Below, one piece after another: positions 36,365 to 51,400 of a stretch of DNA of 64,000 nt (within the stretch, counting starts at the first letter, position 1; each line of letters begins with the position of its first letter). Where the stretch lies: assembly GCF_041260155.1 (NCBI RefSeq), contig NC_091947.1, forward strand, positions 34,916,032 through 34,980,031, read 5' to 3'. Below the pieces are notes generated by a model. The model worked only from the letters and a program-made list of their open reading frames with translations, was not told the DNA's origin and made no database searches. This DNA comes from Ptychodera flava (Eukaryota; Hemichordata; Enteropneusta; Ptychoderidae). The position numbers and the translations under genes are program-made.

Positions 36365-36438
36365 ACGGACGGACGGACGGACGCACGCACGGACATGACC
36401 AAACCTATAAGTCCCCCCGGACGGTGTCCGTGGGGACT
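36365..36438. repeat. ACGG tract and terminal hairpin next to the tandem array
   Basis: A run of ACGG repeats (36365-36392) leads to AGTCCCCCCGGAC paired with GTCCGTGGGGACT (36410-36438) around a 3-4-bp loop. It looks like one end of the repetitive element that carries the 150-bp units. Confidence 0.7.
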
Positions 36439-36474
36439 AAAAATCAGTTCCTCGCACACACAAAGGTGTAAATA

Positions 36475-36477
<3 letters not shown>

Positions 36478-36556
<79 letters not shown>

Positions 36557-36584
36557 GTATACATACACACACACACACACACAC
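36478..36584. repeat. Mirror-structured (TG)n(TA)n(CA)n microsatellite
   Basis: About 14 TG units pass into long TA tracts and then into about 11 CA units, so the whole tract is self-complementary. Confidence 0.95.
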
Positions 36585-36589
36585 CAGTA

Positions 36590-39381
36590 TATATAATGCC
36601 ATTGAAACAAAGACGAAGGCGAAAGTTTCCAATGTTTTATTATTGCAAGACAAAACAGAATAAAACAGAGCTGCATTCATAGAATAGTAAACATTTCATG
36701 ATGAATAACAAAATTAAAACTAAAAATATTAAGTCACAGCAAAAAGGGAACATTAAGCAATCAATATCATTGCGGAACCTTGACATACCTTCGCTGTAAC
36801 TTCACATGATAAGAATATGGACAATTTACAACAAACAGTCTTTCAACAACAATATCGTTATGCAGGCATTGGTAATGCAAGGTAACAAATGTTGTCTATG
36901 ACAGTCTGAAACAACATATGGACACTTTCACTGATACATAATTCAAACAGAATGGGGAAAAGTGTGATCAATAGCAGTATACATGTATAGCATTGGGGGT
37001 GATTATATCACTGAGTATGGGAGTGCAATGCATACAATACATTTGTAAAATAAATTCATACAAACTATTCCTTGCAGCATTTCATCAGAGTCACTGGTAT
37101 GTCTGAGTGATGCACTTATGATGATTATCCTAGAATGAGCAGTCCATGGTGGGCAAGATTTTGACATTGTTTTCACAGAGAAATCAAATTACTGTCACAG
37201 AGTTGAATGAGCTTGTAAATTTAACAAATTCACATAAAATTGAATTGAATCACAGAATTATAACTTCCTATGTTAGTACTGTCTCTTGGAAATTTAAAAA
37301 ATTTGAAGTTTTTTAAACATTTGACAACGATTACTGAAATCACATTTTACTGATGTAAAAAGAAACCCTGATTTACAAATGACTCTTTTCTGACATTATA
37401 AATGGATCAATTTATTAATATGCTGAGGTATGATTCATTGATATTAACAATTACAATCACCAATAGATGAAGTTTTATCAATGTTACCGGATATTACATA
37501 TCATATTTACAACAACTGTTCATATCTTCTATTTATAAAATGAAATGTACAAGATTGGACTGAAGTCAATGTATTTGCAAAAGTCTGTTTAAAAATCGTG
37601 TTTGTCTTGACATAAAGCAGTTGATTAGTACCTATATATAACAGCTCCATGATCACTCCTGAAAGATGATGTCATCATTGAGGGCGACATGCACTGCTTG
37701 TTTTAATACGGGAATACATTAACCTTCCTGCGACTACATACAGAATTCTCATTTATACGACAAAATCTTAAAACATTTAACTAAATTTAAAATCACTTCC
37801 AAGACCAAGACTCCTTACCCTCTTACAGGCATGTAATTTAAGATAAAATTCCATTTTTGGAACACTAAAGACATGTTTCTGGTAACTTGATGATCAGATG
37901 ATAACAATCTGCATCATGAGTGTTGCTAGATTCAAAGTTCCATTCTCAAAACATGTCCCTCTTGTGCATTCTACATTGACAATTCAATTCCTAGAACAAA
38001 ATCAAAACCTTGTTAAGACTAAGATTTCCACAATAAAACCTGGGATAACTCTGATTTTGTGTGGTCAAGGAACAAATTATTGAACGACAAATGTTTTTAA
38101 TGGCCTTGTAGATTTGCAATTCTGGCAGTCTGTACAACCAGTGAATCTTCAGATGTGTGTGTCCATTTTGTTTTAAGACAGCAGATAGTGAACTAGACTG
38201 TTGACACCAGACAACCAATGTCACATACTTCAGACTAGGTGTTGTGACAGATGGACAAGGTTGAGGCATCAGATTAGATTGTAATGAAAATACAAGGTTA
38301 CAGACGCTTAACTAGGCTGTAGCTCCTATACTCATAGGTTGCAGTCATTTGCATTGATTGTGGATACCAGAATAAATTGTAGGCAGTTTGAGCTAGGTTG
38401 CAGGTAGACAAAGAAGGAAAAGACATAGAAGACAAAGGTAAGACACTCAGGGCATAAGTTTGAAAGAGTTAATAGCAGTAGACCTTGATGATTTTTTCAC
38501 TATTTTTATTTTGTATGTCAATTACACTTTCTTGTTCTACTCCCCAAAGTCTAGTGAAACACCAACTATTTAGCTTGCCAACACAGCCATGTATGCATGA
38601 AAAAATTCACTGATACTGTTTTTCAGTTGAATTCTAGTCCAGTCCTTAATTCACATGTCAACAATAATGACACAGTTTACACATGTACACACTGATTTGA
38701 AAAGCAATGCAGTGTATCTCAACATGTTTTGGGAAGTAGAACATGTTGTCAACATTGAAAACAAAAACAGTGAAAAATCAGCAATAGTTACAGCTCCTGG
38801 CCCACTTAGCTAATTTGAAGATCTCAGAGTAGATTGAAGACATTGTTGTAACTTGTGAACACAACACTTGATTGCACACACAAGTTATACCCCAGGTACA
38901 TGTACCGGTACATGTAGCTGTTGGACTAGTTTTAGTTACCAACACACAGTACAGTGTATATTGTGGACATAGAACTTTAAGTCACAAGACACACTTGGAA
39001 GCACCAGATTAAGTTGCAAGACTGCTAAACTTTCTTAGAAGACTAAAAAATCGAATATATTTCCCTATGGGTGCTGCAGATGGTATAAATAAACACTGAT
39101 GGTCTTGAGCACACCATAAATCAAGTTCATATTTAAGTTTTGGTTGAGAAACAGCTGTAGTTGTTAATCAAATACAAGCAGTTCCAGAAGCTTCCCACAG
39201 GTTGACAACTATTCCGATGCATCTGATTTCTCAGTGTACAACTGATGAAGAGTAGAAATTCCAACAGAGGCAACATCTCAGGCACCAATCGTACATGAGC
39301 CTTCTCTGAATTCCCTTCCTATAAAGAATTGTCATCAGCAACATCTGAATTGTTCCTATGGTGCAGCGTGTGTGGATTAGA
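36590..39381 (-). other. Downstream of the polymerase gene, possible long 3' UTR
   Basis: No coding region is supported. On the minus strand AATAAA words (plus-strand TTTATT) lie near 38507, 37411 and 36633 and could serve as polyadenylation signals for the gene ending at 39382. The sequence alone cannot tell which is used. Confidence 0.35.
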
Positions 39382-39468
39382 TTAGCAATTTCTTTCCCAA
39401 GGGTCTACAAACGTCAGCTTGAGATGATCAAAGATTTCTCTTTCTGAGGTAGCTGGCAGGAATCTTTG
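39382..39468 (-). CDS. POLM/DNTT: Polymerase exon 9: C-terminus and stop
   Basis: Acceptor CTTTTCTTTCAG|CAAAGA. It codes FLPATSEREIFDHLKLTF and PWERNC before TAA. It joins exon 8 as KTR-QRFLPA, as expected for the family. Confidence 0.94.
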   Translation of the reverse strand, partial: QRFLPATSEREIFDHLKLTFVDPWERNC

Positions 39469-42400
39469 CTGAAAGAAAAGAGGAAAGTGAACTATTGATG
39501 AAATCTGAATTATGCCCAATCTAAATGAAAGAATCCTTCTGCGTTACTTTTATCAGTAGTACATAGTTTCCTCTTAGAGATAACTCCTAACTAATTTTTA
39601 CAAGTTACTGAGGATGTTTGAGTACAATTTTAGCATTTAGACTCACACACAACAATTCTATAGCTCTCTCGCAATCAATTTACTTTCAAGTTTCAATAGT
39701 TTGATTTAAATTTGTGGTTGGCTAAAGTTTTGTAATTGGTCACGATGTCGAAGTGTACATATATTTACCATAATGATGCATAAGTACCAATAAAAAGCTA
39801 ACACAAACTGACACATTTGTACTGAGTCTCTCTGTCTAACATCAACACTTTGTACTTTTGATTGCCCACTTGAGAGAGAGAGAGTACCTATCTAAAACAC
39901 ATTTTATCTTTTTGTCTTCAGCCTTGATCTTAGATAGTCCTTAAAAGGAATTTTTTTCTGGCCAAATGATATATCCACTAATTTCAAACCAGAATAAGAC
40001 AGTGGATGGTTTTGCTAGAAACAAACATTCTTAAATGATATTACTTGCTACAAATACAGTCAAGCATCCAGTAGAATTATTTTGCTGCTAACATGAATAC
40101 ATGTACTATTCAGTAATTTGTGAGATATCTTATGTAAACTTTCTGCACTGCTGTACCAGCTAATTGCAAACTAACCAATAAAAGTGATTTGAAATTGACA
40201 CACATGTTCATCGGAACTGATCAATACATACTAGTATGATGGGAACCTGATCAAATAGACAAACAGGACATTGAATTTACTGAAACTACCCCAAATTCAC
40301 TGAAACTATCCTAATGTTGATGTCATCTGTCATACTGTACTTGCTGAAAACACCGTCTGTGGTCTTATGAAGATTTCCATACTTACCCTGGTTTTGTCAT
40401 ACAGTCCATGGCTTGTCAGTGTCATATTCAATTCCCTGTCTGAGTAGAGTCGTATAGATCTGTTAAACATTCTAGAACCAGTCCAGCCTAGCAAGGCATA
40501 TGCATACTGACTTGATGGACATACGACAAAGTCAACCCTGATAGCTCTCCAAGCTTTGTCTTTGTTCTCACTGAGTGAATGTTTGCCATCCTCTATCGCG
40601 TCGCTCTTCGCTGAACATGTGGCATTGCTCTGTGGATTGGAAGTACTTTCTGTATCTGCAACTTTGTCACTCATAGTTGTCCTGCTGTATCTTTCAACAA
40701 GGGAAGAGTCTAATTTAAACATAGTCAAACATTTCTCAAACTGGTCCAACATACTGCTTTTGCTGTGTTTAGGTGACTTGGCACTCTCCTCTTTAAAGGA
40801 ATTGATTTGGCCATTGTAGTGAAGTATCAAACCCTTCTCCATCAGGCGTGACATCAGTTTATTAAGTAAACCTTGTTCCTTTCCTTCCACGGAATGTGAA
40901 ATGAGGAAATCCACATCATGCCCGGAATCCTTACCCCTGGAAATGAAAACACGCAACATTCAAAGAGTACATTCTGGGTTACCCTTGATGTGCGGCAAAT
41001 GATATTCATCTCAGTCGATGTGCACATCCAAGAATTTTGCCAAAAAAATGTTGGTTTATTCACATTTACAATCAGCAATGTTCTCACACATCCTACCATT
41101 GATGATGGCTGATGCAAGTATGCTGAAAATGAAATACAGCTGATGTCTTGTAACAGAGAACAAGCTGATTGATGTATGGAAGAATTTTGATGGAGAACCT
41201 CTCTTTATGACACACACCAACAAAGTTTTCATCATACAATAATGAAAATTATTTAATCTTCAAGCTAAACTCACCAAAGAATCATAAGCCTGCAAGTATC
41301 ACATACAGTAAAATCAAAATTTTTAAAAAGTTAAATTTACAATTATGATTATCTAATATCAGAATACAATTTAAAAAAGCTAGCAGTATTTGCCCTTTGC
41401 TAGATCATATCTTACAAAGTTTGCTGCTACTACGAAAACACAAACTCTGTGAATACTACTTTATCACATTCAATTTTTTACAAAGAATATAAAGTAAAAA
41501 CATAATTTGTAAAAGCTAAGAAAGGTGATTACAAACTAAAAATCATCAGTAGCTTCTGAAGTACATGTCAATGTATTGTCAGCAGTAACTGTAACGTCAT
41601 TACAAAACAAAGATATCGGACTGTACCTGATGAAACCACCAGTGATTAGTACAGACAATTCACCAGATATTTGATTTAACTCTTCAATGATGAAATTCCT
41701 GAGTGCTTCAGCTTCTACCTTAGTTACAGGGACTTGCAAATCATCATAGTATTCAAGTCCTGTAAACAGAAAACAACAACAATCACTGAGTGAGATGATA
41801 CTTCAAGATGTCACCCACAGAGGATGATACTATGTGTATTGTGTCAGTGATATAGGCTATGGCAGCACATGGGACATTGCTGGCAATAGTAATATGCACA
41901 GGGAAGCGTCTGTATTACACATAAAAACATTATGTGGTGCTGTGGTCTATAAATATTGCTAAGAAATTATCAATGATTATGTGCTGAAATGCCTACACTG
42001 TATTTCTAAGCAATTTGCTTCACTGGATAAAAAGTTCAATTTCCTGTTTTGAGACAGAGACTTCTCTGCATTAAGTGACTCTTGGAATGATAATACTAGT
42101 TTGCAATCTTTCTGTTTATTTAGAAGTAATGACTAATCTTCAGGGATATTCTGATATTGAACTGAATTCAGCCATTGATTGGTACAAGAGCATGCTGTCA
42201 CAAACTGACTCCACAACCATACCTAGTAACTTCTGAGAAGTGACATGCTAATTGTCATGATAGTCACAACATGATGTGACAAAGACTATGTAAATATTCA
42301 AAGTTTTGACAGCACATGTTCAGTCAATCAATCAATTAGCGAAGTTTATATAGTGCCAAAATCCAAAATTAGAGTTTTTCTCTGTATGCTCAATTGCTAA

Positions 42401-45400
42401 GAAATCCCACTATACTCTGAAGGACATGTTTTCAGTTTCTTTTGAATGTTTCCAAGTTTTGGGATTCTGAGATGTCAAGTGGTAGTGCGTTCCATAGTTA
42501 AGGTGCAGTGTATGAAAATGCACAGACACCATAGGCAATGGATTTGTAGCTTGTACATGTTGAAAATTACTTGGTGGATTAACGGAGTGTACAAGGAATA
42601 TAGGGCTGGAGTAGATCATTGGTGTATGCAGGAGTCTGGTTGTGAATAGCCTTGAAAGTTAACAGCAAAACTTTGTAATCATCCTGAGATGAACTGGTAA
42701 CCAATGAAGATGGTGAGAACTGGTGCATATGATTATTCTTGCTGCAACATTTTGAGCCAATTGTAATAGGCCTATTATGTTATCTAAGAGTTCTCATGTC
42801 CATTGCCTCTCTGGGCAAGAAAACATTCAACTGGTAAGCATCTGTGTTGAACACAGGAACTGCACCCACTCACATTGTTGCTTATGGCATGATCTGTATT
42901 GGACAAATCTCAAAGGGAATTTTAATTAACAGAAAACTGCTCCGGAAAACCATTGAAACAAAGTCGTATGACAATGGCAAGTTGTGCACATTTGTAACTC
43001 AGTGGCTGCACACTGGCAGAGCTTTAGATGTAATTTGTTAATTATTATTCAGTTATTGTTACACTGTGGAATACCTTACAGCAGCTTAACCCAGGTCACA
43101 AATTTGTTGTATGCCATATCTCTATAATGATACGAGGCTGTGAATACACTGTACCTATCAAGCCAGTGTCATCCTTTGATATTCTGTCTGGTTTCATGCA
43201 TGTTGACTAACCAGGTATGATCTTGGAAATTATCTCTAAACGCAACTAGCTGGTTTGTTTTTTGGTTAATTTGTAGCATCATAGCTGTAATGGCAGGTGT
43301 TGCAAATAATGATATGCATTTTACCACACAACCACATGTTGCACAATGTAGTTCACAAACACAATAAACATTGGTTATGATAGCACATAATGAATTACCT
43401 TTGATTTGATCTTTACTGAGGCTGATTTTTTCAGATTTCTTCAAGTCTTGTAATGTTCTACATCCCATATCATACCATTTCCGTGCAGTAACTGGGCCAC
43501 ACCCATAGACTCCTGTAAACAGCTGGTAGAAATAAACTAGATCAGACATGTATATATAAGACACAACAAACTAAGTGGTTCTGTTCAATATCCTTTGCAA
43601 ACTAGAGGAATTGTCTTCACATACCCTTCAGAATCTTAACCAACACAACAAGCCAGAAAACTGTGACTTGCTTATAACCCTTTGAGCGACAAAGTCAATA
43701 TTTATCGCCTTTATAAAATATACCCAGTCATTTTTTTCAGATTTTGCCAAAATTTTGATAAACTTTACCAGATGACACATAATGTCGATTTGGTCCAAAA
43801 TTATCAAAAAATACCGCAATTATTCGGTGTTGCTCAATTTTGATCAGAATGGGTATATACCAGTATGGGTACCAAAGATCAACAATACATATTGTTTCTA
43901 TCTGTTCAGTGCAGGAAAATTCTACGCTGATGTTATGACAATGATTTCTGCACAGTACAACCAGAAAAACAACAAGAAATATTTAAACCAGCAAAAAAGA
44001 ATGACAAAAGTAAATAAGGTCTGAAACTTTAGGTACTGGAGTTCAACTTTAGCAACATGCATAGCAGAAACAGTTAGTCCCTCTTAGTTGGACCATAGAC
44101 AGTCTTCCCCCTCTACTGTCTATGGTTTGATCTGGTCTGTTAATATGTAACAGTTCATAAACAATGACAGGAAATGACTCAAGCCTGTTTCAGACACTGG
44201 CCATCACTCCTGCACATTTGCAGGATTTCGCTTTTTCTTACCTCATATGCACATTTTTGACACTGACAAGTTCATTTGAACAAATTCACATCTCAACCCC
44301 TGCATCTACCTGTACACCAAATACTGAGATGGTAGCTTTGGCGGTATGGGAGCCTTTGTGTGTGACGGACATACATCCGCACATACATACCCACAAATAT
44401 ACAGACATACAGACGCCACTCAGACTCATCATATAAGCTCTTTTTGGTATTTATATACAAAACCAAATATGAGCTAAAAATTACAGAAAATTCATACTAA
44501 AATTTGTAGAATGTTGCACAAAAATTTTGGCAGGAAAAATTACAGCACTCAAAGGGTTAAAACCTGTACAAAATTAAAATAACCTCACTACCTCTAACAG
44601 TCAACGTAACAAAATATCAATGTTGTACAAGGCCTGACATTGTTAAGTGTATCGGTATGTGATAGTAATTCATATTCAAAATTGTAAACTTCTCCTGATT
44701 AACAGTGATACAATTATTTTTGTTAATAAGTTCTCATACAGTTGGCTAAGACTTATAATTTCACTGTGAAACATACTGGGATAATTCCATCAACCTGTAA
44801 AAACTAGTCAATTAATTGCAAGAGGTAGATTACGATTTGTGTAAAAGCAGAAAGTTGCAATGTTAAAAATTATTTAGGAATGCAATTCTTGTAGAATGGA
44901 TTTTTCCACAGCAACACTGTATTCAGGCCAATATCCAAACACTCTTTATAATAGCTGACCTCAAGCAGGGAATAATCTTGCTGTCACATTTGGAATGGAA
45001 AGTTACATTTGTCTGTATAGCTTTACAACGTTCACTGACTTTAACCCTTTTCCTGCCAAGTCCATATTTAACATTAGGTCAAGATGATTAAAATCAATGA
45101 AACACAACTATTCCATATGGTGTATTTTAACATAATACTGTACATTTGAAGGCTGTTGAAAACATAAATACTGTAAACTTGATTTTTTTGGACTAAAGAT
45201 GCTATAACATACCTAGCCAAGCGGGTGAAAATATGTCATGTTTGGGCTCAATACTGCTTTTTATTGACTCGGCTGATGGGGGAAGTAATAGTCTTAATAC
45301 TGTCTGGCAGCAAAAGGGTTAATTATTTTTGAAATACTGAGTACTCATATGTAAACACTATTTTCAGTAAATTTTTTGGGCTTGCTATTTAGATGTCCAT

Positions 45401-48400
45401 GCAAGTCTGGATATTGTAAAGGTTAAATGTTAAAGTGACTCTGTGAAATCATACCACATTGTCCGTTTTTGAAAATTTTTCTTCTGTCACAGATTTTCAT
45501 ACCAAAAATAAAGTATGTGTTCATGAAATTTTGGCCTGATGTTTTAAAAAGGTGAGCTGGCCAAAAGGACATGATTATCATACCATGGTGAATCCAGCAT
45601 ACTCACCTTCATTGTTTGAAACCACTGACTGGATAAGATATTTTCTATCTCAGAAGAATGACCATCTTCAAGAACCTCCTGAAACAAGCAACATGAGTTC
45701 AGCTTATGGTAATATCAACCTCATGAAAGACAGTTTTGAACTTTTCGCCCATGACAGGGTTCTGCCCAGAGTTCCAAGAGTGCTGGACGGCTCATTAATA
45801 TTCATGAGATTAATATTCATTAAAAACTGTAACATTTATATGCTTGTATTTTTACATTCTTAGGGCTTGATATACAAATAATAGCCAATTCCACTGTACC
45901 ATCAAAGTATTTTTTCAGTTTTAACTGAACAAAACAGAAAGAAAACAATCTTTAGTAGTTGTAAAGGAATCTTTTGAAGCTTCTGAAAATAATGTACCAC
46001 TTTTTTGTCATCATTTTCCTGTGCTTATATCATCCCTCACCACTATGAAGTTTGGATTACCATTGCACTGTACCAGCATCCAGTGTTTTTTCAAATGACC
46101 TAGGTGGTCTTGTTACTGCTCATGCGCAGACTCTATAGAGTTTAAACAAGAACTTAGGGTTGGCTAATCGGCCATAGTTTTGAAAGTGGAATTTCTCGAT
46201 GTCAAATTCACTTCAATTGCTTCTTGATAGTCATTGTAGAATGGGTAAATTCACAAACAGAGAGGCTTGTTGCCACGGACAAGTAACTTTTGGCTTATTG
46301 ACCTGAAAAATAAGTGAGTGTTCATTGATAATTCAAAGACTGGCTTCGTTGACACCAAACTTGCTCGTGACTTTCATTGCATGCAGTCTTTCCACAGTGC
46401 CACTCATTGAGTTTGAACTGAACATTGAAGAGTACGTTTTAGTTAGAAGTCCTGTTTTTTGTGCTCATTTTCGCCTCCGTACTTCATTTTTGTGGTGTTA
46501 TAAACCTTGATACAAAGCAAAAAAACTTCAGTTTTTCTCCTTCTTTCGATCGAACAGAGATACTGTGTGACAGGAAAACCGTGTCTAGTTCACAGGCGCT
46601 TGGCACATTGCTGGGATAATAATCGTATTTTATGTAGAATGTCTATATACGATTTGATTATTCAATAAAAGAATCACCGTACGCGATATTAGTGTAGGCC
46701 TATAGGCCTACATATTGACTGGCATTGTACCTATGGCTGCCTGGCTCGGCCCGGCGAACGCACTGCATAATCATCAATGTGTAGAATGTCTACATGACTT
46801 AATTATTTAATAAAGAATAACGGTACGTGATATTACTGTACATGTCGGCTAGCTTAACCGAGCGGCTGTAGAGCTCTGCAGGGCTTGGGCCCGGCTTGGG
46901 CCCGTTGTCCACTGCTGCACAGACAGAAAGGGAAGGTGTGAAAGCTTTTCACCGCCCGATTTCATAAATCAGCGAAATTCACGAACTCTGAGCGTTTCCG
47001 GTGATAAAAACTGGTCAACGGTCAGATGGTTGCATAAACAATCGATCGACTGGCCTCTTTTGCCTAAAATCATACCTTACCCTATGCTACTGGCGAGAAA
47101 TCGTCCTGAAATCGGCTGGGCACACCAACCCAGCGCAGGCCATTTTGAATAAGCTGCATGCAATGTACGCGTCCAATGAGAGAAGAGCAATGACGTCATC
47201 TGCCAAGGTTCTATGCAGGCGCGCATACATTGCATGCAGCTTATTCAAAATGGCCGGTGCTGGGTTGGTGTGCCCAGCCGATTTCAGGACGATTTCTCGC
47301 CAGTAGCATAGGGTAAGGTACGATTTTAGGCAAAAGAGGCCATGATCGATTTTTTATGCAACCATCTGACCGTTGACCAGTTTTTATCACCGGAAACGCT
47401 CAGAGTTCGTGAATTTCGCTGATTTATGAAATCGGGCGGTGAAAAGCTTTCACACCTTCCCTTCCTGTCTGTGCAGCAGTGGACAACGGGCCAAAGCCGG
47501 GCCAAAGCCCTGCAGAGCTCTACAGCCGCTCGGTTAAGCTAGCCGACATGTACAGTAATATCACGTACGGTTATTCTTTAATAAATAATCAAGTCATGTA
47601 GACATTCTACACATTGATGATTATGCAGTGCGTTCGCCGGGCCCGAGCCAGCAGCCATAGCCATTCGCCAGGCAACATGTCGGCCTATAGGCCTACACTA
47701 ATATCGCGTACGGTGATTCATTTATTTAATAATCAAGTTCAATATAGACATTCTACATATTAAATACGATTATTATCCCAGCAATGTGCCAAGCGCCTGT
47801 GGTCTAGTTCATTAGGGCGATGATCTTGTTCAACAGCTGAACAGCTTTTCATATGCAAAATCAGCGTACGGTAATCAACCAGTGGTATTGTTTAAATAGC
47901 ATTTTATTGAAAGGCATTCTATAGTACCATTGTTTTCATCAACTCTTCATGCATTTTTATGAACTGCTTGACCTCAAAAGTGTCACTCATAGACATTCAT
48001 GTTGATTGTTCAAAGCATTGACTGCAAGTGCCGGTCGGTCACTTGTCAATGCTGGTCGGAAATTCTGAGTGCCGGACGGGCCCGTCCAGCGCCGTCCGGC
48101 GTGGGCAGAACCCTGCCATGATTTGCTCACAGTACCTTTAAATTCTCTTGCAAAAATCCCTGACAAAAGTCAGGTCACTTTACAAACTTTGAAATTGGAG
48201 AAAAAATATAAAAAATTTACCAAATGAACATGTAAAAATTGGAAATGACTGCCATCGTCTGTGTAGAGGGAAAAATAAGGAATTAAATGTTCAATTTTCA
48301 AATGATCAAAATGGAAAAATCTTTATTTCTTCAATAAGTTTCAGAATAACACAAGTTGTAGACCAGTAACGCATTGAACAATTATCAGAACCTGAATCCT

Positions 48401-51400
48401 GATGTGGATTCTCCTTTTTAAACCTTTGAGTGCTGTAATTTTTCCCACCAAAATTTAAATGCGACATTTTACCAATTTCTATGAATTTTTCTGTAAGTGT
48501 TTTTAATTTTGGACCAAATGGATATTACATTTCATCAGATACAGTTTTTTATCAAAATTTTGGCAATAATGAGAAAAAAAATGGTTCAAAAATGGGACAA
48601 AAATTGACTTTGGCGCTCAAAGGGTTAAACGACTCAATCATCCATGCATTTATGTAATGTATACTATAAATTCTCTGATTGTGTGTTGCTATTATGCATT
48701 ACTTTAAGTGTGAATATATTCAGAACCATGTTGCTAGGGGAACATATTTAAAAGCCAAATGCACAAAATAAACAATACTCAAAAGATTTCTAAGATAGCA
48801 GCCAAAGCATATGCAATTCAAACAGAGCAATAATACATCACAGACCCTTCAACACTGGCAAAACTGTTTTGTGAAATACATCAACAAAGTTAAGATGTAA
48901 TCAAACAGAAATTATTTAACACAGAATATGCAAGACTAATGCTAGAACCTACTGGTATCATGGTAATGACTGGTTTTGTTTTCTGTGACAGCTAAATGTT
49001 TATACTCTTTTAGATTACACACACCAACTAATCATTTACATTGCAACTGATGTCAACCATGCACCATACCTTGTATAAATGTATCTAAATACACTTCAAA
49101 AATGTCGTCATATGTATTCTTTATATTATATACTCAAGGTAACTTTTATAGAAAGGAACAACAACTTACTTGTATGACTTCTCTACAATGTTTTCCAATA
49201 TCTGACAATTTGGCTACATCTTTCATACTAGTCACTGTCCGTGGTAATGCTTTAAGAGAGGCTGATGCTCTACGGAATGCTAAAGCCCTTGAATAATCTT
49301 GATCTCCACCACTAAAATCTGCATTTTTTTCAAGAATTTCCAATGCATCCTATGAGAGAGGACAGCTAATGATCAGTAAATTCTCTTTATTGCTGAAGCA
49401 ATAACAGATGCGTGACCGATTTTTAACAGTCATGATTCTAAGGTCTACAACTACTAAGATACACTAGTGTGGTAATCATCAATGCAACAAGTCCTGCAAG
49501 ACACACATAGAACCAATATCAACCGAGACAAACCATCACACTTACACTATACTTACAATGATTATGTGCAGTGCCATTTTTGAAATGTCATAATGATATT
49601 AAAGATACATGCTACTTAGTATCACTGAATTTTTCTCGTTATAAATTGTTATGATACAAATTATTCTGATAATAATAATAATAACTGAGTATTACAGGGT
49701 GATTTGAGTGTTAAGGGTTATTTACCTGTCATGATTATGGTGAAATGAATTGCTCTTATATGGTTACTTATCTTAAAATTTTAGCATAAAGTCTCATCTC
49801 TCTCAAAGCTTACTTCCTGTTCTCAGAACACAGTGATGGGTTCTGGCATTTACACCTTAGACTGATTCATCAATAACTGATCTAACCAATGTGATGTGCA
49901 CTTTCAGCCAATCAGACAAAAGCTATTATGGCCTTAACGCTTTCACCACCATGGTTTGTCCCAAATCCATTGTTTTCTATGGTAAAGTTGGACCTGTATA
50001 CAGGGAACTGGAGGTGAAAGGGTTAAGCTTCCCCCGCCCCCATAACAACCAATGAAAATCAAAGCATTTAGCTGATATATAACTTGTCAGTCTTTCTGTT
50101 AAAGGAATGTATTTCCTAACGGCCAACATATAAGACTTTCCTAAATTTCCCTGTAACACTCAGTCATTATTATCATATCGGTAATTCCCTTAATTTCAGG
50201 AGACTAGTCTACCGGTATATTGTAATTTACATCACTGCTTTCAAAGTGCACATAAATACAAACAAAACTACAAAATTTGACTTCAATCAAAATATAATAT
50301 GAAAGTTTTCAATAACTGATGAAACCTAATCGAGTTCAAAGCCTTCATTTTGAAGCATGACATCACCTTATAATGCAAACATACAGTGATACACAAACAC
50401 ATTTGTTCAAAACCTATTGCTGCACTGTTCCAATGTTACTGTACACATTCCTATTAGAGAACAATTAACAATGAAATTTATGACCCCTATATTGATGTAA
50501 TTAAGTGCAACAGAATGCATTTTCTGCAGCATTAAATGTAAATCCCAGGTTCAACCTTCTAGCACACTGTCCTTTCTCTGAAATGACATGAATGCACAGT
50601 ATTTTTATTTGTCTTTCAAACTATCACTTACTGTAAATATTTTATTGAAATGCTTCAGTGGTGTTCTTCTTTGGCAAGCATACTTAGCAACAGACAATTC
50701 CTCCTCAACTTCTTCACTTTCTTTCATTTCTTGAACCACCTAAAATAATGATCAAGAAAATTTCAGATTTTTTCAAAAGGCCACATGCTTATCCATTAAA
50801 ATGACGTAATTTTGGGACAAGCTGCATAAATATCTCATATAACTATGGTAACGATGATATAACTGCAAGTGTTTGGAATTGTTTGTGAAGCAGGAACTTT
50901 TGAGTTCAAGTGATGGAGACAGAGACGGACTCTATTTCTTCAAACATTATTATTACGGCTATGTTGAACTACTGCTACAATAACATAATGACGACTAATG
51001 TATCAGTTAGTGGATAAGTGACAACCAGTTCCAATGGTGAGCAATATGCTCTAAGTACAGGCATAAGCTGTGAAGTATACATACACTGAAATAAAGAGTT
51101 TAATCAGGCTGTGATAAACTGTAAAACGCTTTGAATTAGCTGCATCTTTATTCAGCAACCTTGGTTTTCTTGCAATTGGGATTTAATTTAGCTGAAAAGA
51201 CATCTTGACCATAGTAAACTTAGGAAAAAGTTTAAGTTAGCAGCAATTAGCAAATTAGCAAATTAAAACACTAGCTAAAGTAGCTGATGCTATCTAAAAA
51301 GACATGTTTTACTGTAGCTGCTTTTGGTGGGAAAGTACAGAAGTGTGTTTGACTTTGATTGGTTTGAGATTTATCAAGTAAAAGAATAAATAGTAGAAAT

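Noticed and set aside
35533..36582. The 349-codon minus-strand open frame as a real repeat protein
   Set aside because: The frame results from a 150-bp tandem array whose period is a multiple of three. Part of it reads through the TA/TG microsatellite, and there is no domain.
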